NCBI GenBank assembly: GCA_934120395.1
Contig: CAKOTZ010000009.1
Span: forward strand, 1 to 64,000
Source of the DNA: an uncultured Clostridia bacterium
GTDB lineage: Bacteria; Bacillota; Clostridia; TANB77; CAG-508
Length of the DNA: 64,000 nt
Direction of reading: 5' to 3'
Shown here: positions 1 to 8,154 of the stretch, in pieces
Layout of the letters: each line of letters opens with the position of its first letter
Position numbering within the stretch: position 1 is the first letter of the stretch
Position numbers and translations under genes: made by a program
The notes under the pieces: model-generated
Told to the model about the DNA's origin: nothing
What the model saw: the letters and a program-made list of their open reading frames with translations, nothing else
Database searches by the model: none

Positions 1-429
1 GGAATTACAAAAATTGTTATTATACAATCAAGTGTAGGAGTGGCATCAATAGTAACCTTTATAGCAATATATTTAGGAATAATATTCTTAATTGCAAGTG
101 CAGCTATTTTAGCACTAAAACAATTGACAGAAAGTTCAGACAACAAACAGAGATATTTGGTTTTAAGGAAAATTGGTTGTGATGAAAAAATGATAAATAA
201 AGCATTATTTAGTCAAATAGCAATATTCTTTGGATTACCATTAATTTTAGCAATTATTCACTCAATATTTGGAATACAATTTGCCATGACAATAATGGCA
301 GGACTAGCAAAATCAGAAGATTTATTACCATCTATTATAGCAACAGTTATTATTATTGGCATAATTTATGGTGCATATTTCTTGGCTACATACTTGGGTA
401 GCAAAAATATCATTAAAGAGGAGGAATAG
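1..429 (+). CDS. FtsX-like ABC transporter permease, C-terminal part (5' end outside window)
   Basis: The reading frame is open from the first base of the window, so the GTG at 40 is internal and only the last 142 or so residues of a longer permease are seen. Three hydrophobic segments surround a cytoplasmic stretch with the motif RYLVLRKIGCDEKMI, which matches the coupling region of FtsX/MacB/BceB-type permeases (the signature in which the permease talks to its ATPase). The family usually exports or senses peptides and antibiotics together with an ATPase and often a two-component system, as seen again at 8155-13514. The stop is followed after 3 bases by the next gene, implying one operon. 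The substrate is unknown. Confidence 0.8.
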   Translation, partial: GITKIVIIQSSVGVASIVTFIAIYLGIIFLIASAAILALKQLTESSDNKQRYLVLRKIGCDEKMINKALFSQIAIFFGLPLILAIIHSIFGIQFAMTIMAGLAKSEDLLPSIIATVIIIGIIYGAYFLATYLGSKNIIKEEE

Positions 430-432
430 CCT

Positions 433-924
433 ATGTTTATATTCGGATTCTTTAAATGGATTATAATTGGAATTATAGCATTTATCATAGTTATAATGTC
501 AAGTATTCGTACAAGCGATTGGAACTTTCCAAAAGATGAAATTATAAATGCTTATAATACATTTTTACAAAGTTTTTGTGTAGCAGGATTATCAAAAGAC
601 AAAGATATAGAAGGAAAAAGAGTTTTTGGAACAGACAAATATATTGGAACATATAAAGCAGAATATGATAATATAACATCCGAAGAAACTATATTTGGAG
701 GAACAGCATTAAACCGAAAAAATGGAGATCATATAAGATTAAAAATAAAAGTAGAAAAACAAAGTGGTAACATCAATGTAATTGCTAAACTAGGAGATAA
801 TGAAAAAACTTTAATAGATGATACAGGAGAATATGAAGATAATATTTATATTGAAGGTGTGAGCTATTATTTAACTATAAAATTAGATGATTTCAATGGA
901 AATATTGATATTATATCAGAATAG
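433..924 (+). CDS. Membrane-anchored hypothetical protein
   Basis: This 163-residue protein begins with one hydrophobic segment (residues about 3-24), followed by a polar, probably extracytoplasmic domain rich in Asp, Lys and Ile with alternating beta-strand-like stretches. I recognise no family. A GAGGAGGAAT ribosome binding site lies inside the end of the upstream permease gene, and only 3 bases separate the two, so it is probably co-transcribed and may be an accessory of that transporter. No cysteine at a lipobox position is visible, so anchoring is by the uncleaved helix. Confidence 0.7.
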   Translation: MFIFGFFKWIIIGIIAFIIVIMSSIRTSDWNFPKDEIINAYNTFLQSFCVAGLSKDKDIEGKRVFGTDKYIGTYKAEYDNITSEETIFGGTALNRKNGDHIRLKIKVEKQSGNINVIAKLGDNEKTLIDDTGEYEDNIYIEGVSYYLTIKLDDFNGNIDIISE

Positions 925-935
925 GAGAAAATGAT

Positions 936-1010
936 ATGGAAAGTTTAAAAGAAAAAATACCTAAAAAAAACGACGCACGAGAATCGATTTTAAGCCGTTT
1001 TTATTTTTAA
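936..1010 (+). pseudogene. Clipped gene start (24-codon ORF)
   Basis: An ATG with a TAGGAGA ribosome binding site follows the previous gene by 11 bases, as expected for a third operon member, but the frame stops after 24 codons and runs into AT-rich DNA with no continuing frame. It most likely marks the breakpoint where the rest of the gene was lost. A genuine micropeptide is possible but unsupported. Confidence 0.3.
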
Positions 1011-1170
1011 GGCTTATAAGTTTGTTGTTGGTAAAATACGGCAAATATAGAGAAATAAGTATTTTGAAGATTTTATGAAATAAAAATTATTAAGTAATAA
1101 AATTAAATTTTAAATAGAAAAATTATAAGGATAAATTATAAAACTGATTTAAAATTGATTTTAGAAATAA

Positions 1171-1335
1171 ATATCTGGGACTAGACTAACATTATTACAA
1201 GGAATAAATTATAAAGTAATAATGTTAGTCAAACGATAGCTAATAAATAGCTAGTAAAGCCGTTAAGGTTAATAGTTACAAGAACTTGTAGGTAGGACTC
1301 TAAAAGGGGTTCTATTATTTTGCTCCTATCTCTTA
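1171..1335 (+). ncRNA. Candidate structured non-coding RNA
   Basis: This gene-free stretch holds a perfect 15-bp inverted repeat (1184-1198 with 1216-1230, 17-base loop), then a small TAGCT/AGCTA hairpin at 1237-1253, purine-rich linkers, and a GAAC/GTTC pairing around 1280-1315 followed by ATTATTTT that could end the transcript. Its composition is less AT-extreme than the flanks. I cannot assign it to a family; clostridial RNAs such as the raiA motif are one possibility that I could not verify. The strand is inferred from the terminal T-run. The rest of 1011-1389 shows nothing I can name. Confidence 0.35.
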
Positions 1336-1389
1336 TTGCGCAAAACTTTTCTTTTGTGCAATGTTGTATATTCCTTTTTTTATATGTTG

Positions 1390-1770
1390 TTATTGCCATT
1401 CCCATTTTGAATAATACTTATTTGAGGAAAAGACAATATACTCTTTTTCAGTGCCATTACGATATACTAATATTGCTCCCATTTGTTCTTCAGGTACGAA
1501 TCTAAATCTCTTACTTTCCATATATTCATCCAATAATTGTCCACCACTTTTATTTGAAGTATCTGATGTTTTACTAAATATTACTCTATTAGGAATATTT
1601 TGTACTATTGTATATTCTTTATTTGTAAATAATATTTCTAGCATTCCAAGACAAGATGAAAATGGATTCCAAACATTGAATTTTACTATTGAAAATATTG
1701 TAGCACCTAGTAAAACCACAACACATATTACAATTCCTATAATAATTCTTTTTCTTTTCATAGAATACAT
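1390..1770 (-). CDS. Small membrane-anchored hypothetical protein
   Basis: The protein is 126 residues from the ATG preceded by GGAAGAG; a GTG 12 bases upstream lacks a binding site. After a basic start (MKRKR) comes one transmembrane helix (about residues 9-27), then a polar extracytoplasmic domain with two Cys-free beta-rich stretches ending in KWEWQ. No recognised family. It stands alone between the candidate RNA and tag. Confidence 0.6.
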   Translation of the reverse strand: MYSMKRKRIIIGIVICVVVLLGATIFSIVKFNVWNPFSSCLGMLEILFTNKEYTIVQNIPNRVIFSKTSDTSNKSGGQLLDEYMESKRFRFVPEEQMGAILVYRNGTEKEYIVFSSNKYYSKWEWQ

Positions 1771-1817
1771 ATTCTCTTCCACAACTTACTATTTTTTATT
1801 ATCTGCTTTTAACTAAT

Positions 1818-2453
1818 TTATTTAATATTGTTGAGGTAGTTGTCTTTATCTATTTTTTCTGTATAATTTTCTTTAAATTCTATTGATTCATTCTCATTCA
1901 TGCTACTTACCTCCATATACAAATACATAAAGCATTCTTTATCGTGAGAATAAATAATTCCTATTGCTTGTAAATAAGAATATATAATTGTACTTCCCAC
2001 AAATTTCATTCCACTTTTTTGTAAATCTTTTGACAAATCGTCTGATAATTTATTGGTCGTTTTATCTATTTCATAAATAATTACATCATTGGTAAAAGTC
2101 TTTAAGTAGTTATGGAATGTACCATATTCGTTTTGTATTTTCCTAAAAATTTTACTATTATTTATAGTAGCATTTATTTTTAGTTTATTTCTTATGATTT
2201 TTTCATTTCTTAATAATTCTTGAATTTTTTCATCATTGTAATTACATATCTTCTCTACATCAAAATTATCAAATGCTTTCCTAAAATCTTCCCTTTTATT
2301 TAAAACACATTCCCAAGAAAGCCCTGCTTGAAAAGATTCCAGTATTAGCATTTCAAATAAGTATTTATCATCAAAGTTAGGTTTACACCATTCTTTATCG
2401 TGATATTCTATATATTTTTCATTTTTTAAATTACACCATTTACACCTTATCAT
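1818..2453 (-). CDS. tag: DNA-3-methyladenine glycosylase I
   Basis: This 211-residue protein matches the Tag family, which removes 3-methyladenine from alkylated DNA as the first step of base-excision repair. It begins with RCKWC (first zinc-site cysteine in Tag), followed by YHDKEWC, a long LFEMLILESFQAGLSWECVLNKR block carrying the conserved Glu and the aromatic base pocket, and KFVGSTIIYSYLQAIG near the C-terminus. Length is slightly over the usual 190 or so because of a lysine-rich tail. It appears monocistronic. Confidence 0.93.
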   Translation of the reverse strand: MIRCKWCNLKNEKYIEYHDKEWCKPNFDDKYLFEMLILESFQAGLSWECVLNKREDFRKAFDNFDVEKICNYNDEKIQELLRNEKIIRNKLKINATINNSKIFRKIQNEYGTFHNYLKTFTNDVIIYEIDKTTNKLSDDLSKDLQKSGMKFVGSTIIYSYLQAIGIIYSHDKECFMYLYMEVSSMNENESIEFKENYTEKIDKDNYLNNIK

Positions 2454-2513
2454 AATGCATTACCTCGTTTTGGAATATATTAAATTTCCATTATCATCAT
2501 ATCCAAATAATTT

Positions 2514-3602
2514 TTAGTTTTTTCTTTCTTCAATTAAATTATCCTTTACAATCTTAAATAAAGCAGATAATGTTTCCATTATCATTTTTTTATTTTCTGG
2601 AGAAATCTGTTTATATGAACTAAACACAGTCTTAGCATTTAAAAACCAATGCTTTTTTAATTCAGCCATAGTTTCTACTTTTGTAGTATTTATTACTTGA
2701 AATACAATATCAATTACTTGCTCACGTGTATTCATATCTATTTGGCTAAGCCAATCCGTTATGGACTTATCAATAAATTTACTACCATTAGTTACTTCTT
2801 TTAAACATTCTAATTTATTTCCAAACAATTGCCAACTATATATGTCGTGTTGCATAACACCTTTTTGAGTACTTCTAACAACCTTATAATTTTCTTCATG
2901 TGTTAGTAATCTACCAAATATTGAATCTTGTGGTATATAAGTATTTACTTTAGATATCATTTTTTTATATTCTGGGCTATTAACTATATTATCATTAAAA
3001 CCTGGTCCGTCATCATTATAAACATCAATTATTTTATTTTGTATATCATTATTGGCAAAAACGGCAGCATAAACGGCAAGATTCCCACCTTTTGAATGTC
3101 CACCCAATCTGATATTGCATTGCTTGTATTTTTCACCAACATTCTCTAAATATTTTACAGCATCAATTTGAGAAGGAACATGGCTCTTAAATGTCATATT
3201 TAAATCTTCCTTCCAACCAACTACAGTATTATCTGTTCCCCTATAAGATACATATATAGTATCATCTGGTAGTAGAATGGTTATAGCAGAAAATTGTTTT
3301 TCTTGTTCTGCACTTATTTTATTTACAAACATGGTAGCTTTCATTTCACCAAACCTAATTGAATCTCCCATAGCAGGAAATAAATTTGCATCATCATCCC
3401 ACAATATACGCATTGTGTTCATATCCTTTTTCATAAATCTCTTACTTAAATCTTTTATTGTTACTATTTCATTTTCTTCTATAATATCATCAAATGGAAA
3501 ATATGAAAATCTATTTAAAATTAGACTATCTATCTCATTAAATCTAGATTGATCTATCGTTAAATCTCCTCTCCATTTAACATATTCAATAATATTTGCC
3601 AT
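2514..3602 (-). CDS. Mbeg1/DUF2974-type alpha/beta hydrolase (lipase-like)
   Basis: The start chosen is the ATG at 3602 (MANIIEYV...) with a GGAGG site; a longer upstream frame has none. The 362-residue protein fits the DUF2974 group often annotated Mbeg1-like. The nucleophile elbow GGHSKGG lies near residue 180, preceded by a YVSYRGTD strand typical of lipase-class-3 folds. It probably hydrolyses an ester, but the substrate is unknown. There is no signal peptide, so it acts in the cytoplasm. The GH30 gene is divergent from it. Confidence 0.8.
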   Translation of the reverse strand: MANIIEYVKWRGDLTIDQSRFNEIDSLILNRFSYFPFDDIIEENEIVTIKDLSKRFMKKDMNTMRILWDDDANLFPAMGDSIRFGEMKATMFVNKISAEQEKQFSAITILLPDDTIYVSYRGTDNTVVGWKEDLNMTFKSHVPSQIDAVKYLENVGEKYKQCNIRLGGHSKGGNLAVYAAVFANNDIQNKIIDVYNDDGPGFNDNIVNSPEYKKMISKVNTYIPQDSIFGRLLTHEENYKVVRSTQKGVMQHDIYSWQLFGNKLECLKEVTNGSKFIDKSITDWLSQIDMNTREQVIDIVFQVINTTKVETMAELKKHWFLNAKTVFSSYKQISPENKKMIMETLSALFKIVKDNLIEERKN

Positions 3603-3670
3603 CTTTTTTCCTCCAATTATGCAACATTTAATTTCATATTTATAATATATAATATTATGAAAAAAAAGTC

Positions 3671-3699
3671 TAGTCAATAAAATATTATTCATGTATAAT
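3671..3699 (+). promoter_or_regulatory. Likely sigma-A promoter for the GH30 gene
   Basis: TATAAT at 3694-3699 lies 17 bases after a weak -35 (TAGTCA, 3671-3676). Transcription would begin only a few bases before the GGAGGT binding site of the gene at 3722. Confidence 0.5.
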
Positions 3700-3721
3700 A
3701 TTATTTGGAGGTAATTTTTGA

Positions 3722-5053
3722 ATGATTACTAAAATCGAAACTAATTTGAAAGATAATAAATTTTTCTCTACAATAACAAACATTTCATTTACAGGCAAAC
3801 TACAGTCAGAAGAATTTGAGTTGTTAATACTATATCCAGACATTACATATCAAACTTTATTAGGATTTGGTGGTGCATTTACGGAATCTTCTGCTTATGC
3901 TTTATCACAATTGAAGGCTAGTATGCAAGAACAAATTTTGAATGATTACTTTTCTCAAAACGGAATTTGCTATAATTTTGGAAGATTGCATATTAATAGT
4001 TGTGATTTCTCATTAGGCAACTATGCTTATCTAGATAAGCCTAATTTATCTGACTTTACAATTGAACACGATAAAAAATACCTAATACCAACTATTAAAC
4101 AAGCATTGAAAATTAATCCATCTATAGAATTTTTAGCTTCACCATGGAGCCCTCCCGCATTTATGAAGGACAATAACAATATGAACAACGGAGGTAAATT
4201 ACTAAATACATACAAACAATTATGGGCAGATTATTTAGTAAATTATGTACGAGAATATAAAAAAGAAGGTATAAATATTTCATATATGACAATTCAAAAT
4301 GAGCCAAATGCAATACAATCTTGGGAATCTTGCAATTATACTGCAATTGAAGAAGCTAACTTATTAAAACAGTATCTCTTCCCTACCTTTAGATTTTATA
4401 ATATACCAATGAAATTTTTAGTTTGGGATCAAAATAAGGAAAGAATTTTATATAGAATTAATGCTATTTATAAAGATAAAGAAATAGCTAAGTTGATTTC
4501 CGGCATTGCATATCACTATTATACAGGTGACCATTTTAATAATTTAGCTATTACCAAACAATTATGCCCTGAACTGTTATTAATTCACTCTGAAGGTTGT
4601 ACTGGCTATTCTAAAAATAACAAGCAATCAGAGCTTAGAAACGCAGAAATATATGCTCATGATATAATTGGTGATTTAAACCACGGTTGTAATGCCTACA
4701 TAGATTGGAATATTGTACTAGACTATTATGGAGGTCCAAATCACAAAAAAAATTATTGCAACTCGCCTATAATGATTAATAAAAAGAAAACCGGTTACAC
4801 ACGTATGCTTACATTTTACTATATTGGTCATTTTAGTAAGTACATTCAACCGGGTGCTAAAAGAATTGCATATAGTTCATATACAGATAAAGTTGAAATA
4901 ACAGCTTTTATTAATCCTGATGAAAGTATTATAGTTGTATTTTTAAATACAACTAATGACCAAGTAAATTATAAATTAAACATACAAGAAGATGTATTAA
5001 ACGTAACAATAAAAAAACATTCAATTGTTACATATGTAATAGAAAGAAAGTGA
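3722..5053 (+). CDS. Glycoside hydrolase family 30 enzyme (glucosylceramidase/glucosidase-like)
   Basis: The 443-residue protein has the GH30 layout: LLGFGGAFTESSAY at the first barrel strand, then SPWSPPAFMK, the acid/base glutamate E194 in TIQNEP and the nucleophile E291 in IHSEG, ending in a small beta domain. GH30 members hydrolyse beta-1,6- or beta-1,4-linked glucosyl or xylosyl groups, including glucosylceramide; which is cleaved here cannot be read from sequence. There is no signal peptide or anchor, so it probably acts on imported sugars. A Xer-type recombinase gene follows after 4 bases, an unusual operon partner. Confidence 0.88.
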   Translation: MITKIETNLKDNKFFSTITNISFTGKLQSEEFELLILYPDITYQTLLGFGGAFTESSAYALSQLKASMQEQILNDYFSQNGICYNFGRLHINSCDFSLGNYAYLDKPNLSDFTIEHDKKYLIPTIKQALKINPSIEFLASPWSPPAFMKDNNNMNNGGKLLNTYKQLWADYLVNYVREYKKEGINISYMTIQNEPNAIQSWESCNYTAIEEANLLKQYLFPTFRFYNIPMKFLVWDQNKERILYRINAIYKDKEIAKLISGIAYHYYTGDHFNNLAITKQLCPELLLIHSEGCTGYSKNNKQSELRNAEIYAHDIIGDLNHGCNAYIDWNIVLDYYGGPNHKKNYCNSPIMINKKKTGYTRMLTFYYIGHFSKYIQPGAKRIAYSSYTDKVEITAFINPDESIIVVFLNTTNDQVNYKLNIQEDVLNVTIKKHSIVTYVIERK

Positions 5054-5057
5054 AAAA

Positions 5058-6074
5058 ATGATAGATGCAGATAATAACCCTGATTTTCTAAATTCGTTTT
5101 TAGATTATATTGAAACAATATTAAATAAATCTCCTAACACAATTAAAGAATATAACTATGACCTAAACCTCTTTCTAAAGTTTATAAAACTACATTTTAA
5201 ATTAACAGATGAAAAAGAAATTCAAAATATTACAATAAAAGATTTAACGATAGATACTTTAAAACGTATTGAATTAAATGATTTACATGCATATCTTGCT
5301 TATCTTACCAGAAATAAAAATAGTAAAGCTGCAACACGTGCCAGAAAAGTATCAAGCATTAAAACTTTTTTTAACTATCTTTGTTCGAAAGCAAATTTAC
5401 TTGAAAAAAATCCTGCTCAAAATTTAGAATCTCCTAAATTAGATAGGCGAATTCCTAAATATTTATCATTAGAAGATAGTCAAAAATTATTGGGAGTTGT
5501 TGCTAGCGAAGAGAATAGAAATATGCAAAGAGATTATGCCATTATCACCTTATTTTTGAATTGTGGTATGCGTCTTTCAGAATTAGTCAATATTGATATA
5601 AGGGATATTGATTTTTCAGAAGAAAAATTAAATGTAATTGGTAAAGGAAATAAAGAAAGGACTATTTATTTAAATAAAGCTTGTATTCAAGCATTAAATG
5701 ACTATCTAAATGTTAGGTCAAAATCTAAAATCCAAAAAGGATCTGAAGATGCCCTTTTTCTAAGTGAAAGGCACGAACGAATTAGTAATAGGACAGTTCA
5801 ACATGTCGTAAAAAAGGAACTTGAAAATGCTGGATTAGATACAAAAAAGTATTCTGTACATAAATTAAGACACACAGCTGCAACATTAATGTATCGTTAT
5901 GGCAATGTTGATATAAGAGCATTACAAGAACTTTTGGGACATGAAAGTATTTCTACAACAGAAATTTATACTCATGTTGATAATAGTCAAATTAGAGCAG
6001 CTGTTGAGAGTAACCCCCTATCTACTATAACAATGAAAAAAACTAAAAAAGAAGAAACAATGTTAAAAGAATGA
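5058..6074 (+). CDS. Tyrosine recombinase, XerC/XerD type
   Basis: The protein (338 residues) has an N-terminal SAM-like core-binding domain (about 10-110) and a catalytic domain with R172 (GMRLSEL), a lysine in GKGNKER, H268 and R271 (HKLRH), H295 (LLGHES) and nucleophile Y304 (IYTHV). Length and spacing match chromosome-dimer resolvases rather than phage integrases. The coding region begins 4 bases after the GH30 stop with only a weak binding site. Whether it is XerC, XerD or an element-borne recombinase cannot be settled; it is the only integrase-like gene in the window. Confidence 0.88.
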   Translation: MIDADNNPDFLNSFLDYIETILNKSPNTIKEYNYDLNLFLKFIKLHFKLTDEKEIQNITIKDLTIDTLKRIELNDLHAYLAYLTRNKNSKAATRARKVSSIKTFFNYLCSKANLLEKNPAQNLESPKLDRRIPKYLSLEDSQKLLGVVASEENRNMQRDYAIITLFLNCGMRLSELVNIDIRDIDFSEEKLNVIGKGNKERTIYLNKACIQALNDYLNVRSKSKIQKGSEDALFLSERHERISNRTVQHVVKKELENAGLDTKKYSVHKLRHTAATLMYRYGNVDIRALQELLGHESISTTEIYTHVDNSQIRAAVESNPLSTITMKKTKKEETMLKE

Positions 6075-6094
6075 TATTGCTTCTTCTTTTTTTA
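6051..6094. terminator. Hairpin terminator between convergent xer-like gene and spoVFB
   Basis: GAAGAAACAAT pairs with ATTGCTTCTTC (one mismatch) and is followed by a T-run on the plus strand; the stem overlaps the 3' end of the recombinase gene and faces the convergent spoVFB. Confidence 0.55.
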
Positions 6095-6670
6095 CTATAA
6101 CAATATTGGCTGAATTTGCTTATTTTGAAACGCCAATTCAATTGTTGGTATAATTGAATTAGGATCAAAAACAATAGAACATGGTTTAGTAATTGGATTA
6201 TCTTGTCTAAAAGGTACAAAGTAGTAATTTTTTCGATTTAGTAATGTCCCTATATTTGCTGCACTTCCCGCCAATCCATCATTTGTTGATATAGCTACAA
6301 CAACATTATTACCATTTCTAAGATGTGATTTTGTTGCCATTAAAACAGGTGTATCTGTAATACCTGCTGTAAGTTTTGCTAAAGTATTTCCTGTGCAAGG
6401 AACTATAACCATTAAATCTGTTAAAGCCCTTGGGCCTATTGGTTCAGCCTCTTTAATTGAATGAATAATTTTATGAGATGTAATATCTTCTATTTGCTTA
6501 ATAAATGTATCTGCTTCTCCAAATTTTGTATCCAAATCATAACTATTAAAGGACATGATTGGTAGCACTTCTGCACCAGCTTCGACTATTTTTTTTATTT
6601 GAGGTATAACTTTATGAAACGTACAAAATGAGCCAGTCATACATAAACCAATTTTTTTATCTTTTAACAT
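6095..6670 (-). CDS. spoVFB: Dipicolinate synthase subunit B, flavoprotein
   Basis: The 191-residue protein starts GLCMTGSFCTF and contains VPCTGNTLAKLTAGITDTP and a C-terminal KNYYFVPFRQDNP block, all characteristic of SpoVFB (DpaB). With SpoVFA it makes dipicolinic acid in the mother cell, the core solute that gives spores heat resistance. The partner subunit, normally adjacent, is not here: the neighbours are a convergent recombinase and a divergent pseudouridine synthase. Either spoVFA lies elsewhere or another enzyme supplies the step, as in clostridia that use EtfA. Confidence 0.9.
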   Translation of the reverse strand: MLKDKKIGLCMTGSFCTFHKVIPQIKKIVEAGAEVLPIMSFNSYDLDTKFGEADTFIKQIEDITSHKIIHSIKEAEPIGPRALTDLMVIVPCTGNTLAKLTAGITDTPVLMATKSHLRNGNNVVVAISTNDGLAGSAANIGTLLNRKNYYFVPFRQDNPITKPCSIVFDPNSIIPTIELAFQNKQIQPILL

Positions 6671-6705
6671 CTATTTTCCTCCCTTCCTTTCTATTTATTT
6701 TATTA

Positions 6706-6745
6706 CATTATGTTAAGTTTGGTGCTAATCATGGATAACATAATA
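6706..6745. promoter_or_regulatory. Inverted repeat in spoVFB/rluD-like divergent region
   Basis: ATTATGTTA and TAACATAAT form a perfect 9-bp inverted repeat with about 20 bases between, in the shared upstream region. It could be an operator or part of a sporulation promoter. I cannot name the regulator. Confidence 0.35.
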
Positions 6746-6751
6746 TATTTA

Positions 6752-6780
6752 TTGCTTTATACTCTATTTAATAGTATAAT
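6752..6780 (+). promoter_or_regulatory. Sigma-A promoter for the rluD-like gene
   Basis: TTGCTT (6752-6757), a 17-base spacer and a perfect TATAAT (6775-6780), about 20 bases before the start codon at 6802. Confidence 0.65.
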
Positions 6781-6801
6781 AAGTTAAAGTTAGGAGAAAA
6801 A

Positions 6802-7687
6802 ATGAAATTAGAATATATAAATAAAGACAATGAATATACAACAATTCGTCAGGTATTAATGCAGGAATTTAAACTTCCAAGCCGATTAATTTCTAAATTA
6901 AAACAAAAAAAAGCAATTTTGCTTAATGGATATCCAATGTATATAGATAAGAAAATACTTAAGGATGATAAAATTACAATATATCTAGATGCCATAGAAG
7001 AATTAAGTAACAACATTGTTGCAACACCTATTCCCTTATCAATTATCTATGAAGACAATTCCATATTGGTTGTTAACAAACAACCGTTTACTCCAGTTCA
7101 TCCCTCTTCTTCACATTATAGCGATACCTTAGCAAATGGAGTTCAATATTATTATTCAACAAATAATATAAATAACAAAATTCATCTAGTAAATCGTTTA
7201 GATAAAGATACTTCTGGAATTGTTATATTTGCCAAAAATGCTTATATTCAAGAAATGCTAATCAGACAAATGAAATCAAAAATATTTAAGAAAAGATACA
7301 TTGCTATATTAGAGGGAACTTTAGAAAAAGAAAATGGTACCATTGTAGCACCTATAGCGCGTAAAGATGGAAGTATTATTGAAAGATGCGTAAATTCAAA
7401 TGGAGATACTGCAGTAACACATTATAAGGTTGTAAAACAATATGAGAATTATGCTGTAGTTGAATTTTTGCTTGAAACAGGAAGAACACATCAAATTAGA
7501 GTTCATAGCCAACATATTGGTCATTCAATTATTCGGAGATACCTTATATGGTAAAAAGTCAGATTTAATTAATCGTCAAGCTTTACATGCGTATCAAGTT
7601 AGTTTTATTCATCCTATTTTAAACAATGAGATAAGCTTTAATGCACCAATTCCTACAGATATGTTAGCATTAATACGAACAAAATGA
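6802..7687 (+). CDS. rluD: RluD-type 23S rRNA pseudouridine synthase, with +1 frameshift at CGG
   Basis: The enzyme isomerises uridine in 23S rRNA. The first part (6802-7533, 244 codons) has an S4-like RNA-binding domain and the catalytic-aspartate motif NRLDKDTSG; it runs into GRTHQIRVH, then meets CGG at 7534-7536. Reading on in frame gives 6 wrong residues and a stop. If the C at 7534 is skipped, the frame continues from GGA at 7535 to the stop at 7687, giving IGHSIIGDTLYG, the expected RluA/RluD C-terminal motif, and a normal 294-residue protein. The CGG is the only one in this frame. Which paralogue (RluD or another RluA-family member) is not certain. Confidence 0.85.
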
Positions 7688-7725
7688 AAAAAGCAGAAAA
7701 GAATATTAATTCTCTTCTGCTTTTT
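7687..7725. terminator. Bidirectional hairpin terminator
   Basis: AAAAAAGCAGAA pairs with TTCTGCTTTTT, ending the rluD-like gene on the plus strand and the zinc-ribbon gene on the minus strand. Confidence 0.75.
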
Positions 7726-7737
7726 AGAATAGCAATA

Positions 7738-8034
7738 TTACAAGTTTCTTCTAGTCCACATTGGTTTCAAAGTTACACCGCAGTTCTTGCATTCATAGAA
7801 TCTAACTTCGCGATGAGATTTAAAGAGTATCTTTTCCCCGCATACAGGACACTTAGTTGAATATGTAAGACGATATTCATCTCCGCCCTCAGCCTTTAAA
7901 TGCAACCGGTCTAGGCGCTGAACTACTTTAAAATGGTCACGATAATCAACCACAAAAAGTATATCTGCCTCATGGTCATTCAATTTAGAGCCAAAATACT
8001 CTTCAATCTGCTTTTCCCAAATGTTCTTCCTCAT
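7738..8034 (-). CDS. Small zinc-ribbon protein
   Basis: The start is the ATG at 8034 with AGGAGGAAG upstream, giving 98 residues. The C-terminal half holds CPVCGEKI and YECKNCG, a four-cysteine zinc ribbon; the N-terminal half is charged and helical. Its role is unknown. Codon use differs from neighbours (CGC, CGT and an in-frame CGG in the codon series GAC-CGG-TTG at about residue 46). Here CGG must be read as arginine, since a +1 shift would stop within three codons. It is thus one of four exceptions to the CGG pattern. Confidence 0.7.
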   Translation of the reverse strand: MRKNIWEKQIEEYFGSKLNDHEADILFVVDYRDHFKVVQRLDRLHLKAEGGDEYRLTYSTKCPVCGEKILFKSHREVRFYECKNCGVTLKPMWTRRNL

Positions 8035-8154
8035 AATACTTCCTCCTGTCAAAAAACTAAAAAAACACTATAATTATTATATCATCTAGCATAAAAAGAT
8101 GTCAATACAGTTCACATAATTTTTACCATACTTTTACATAAGTGAAAGTATTAT

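Noticed and set aside
40..429. GTG at 40 as the true start
   Set aside because: The frame is open to the window edge and the first residues continue a membrane helix; the protein is a C-terminal part of a longer permease.
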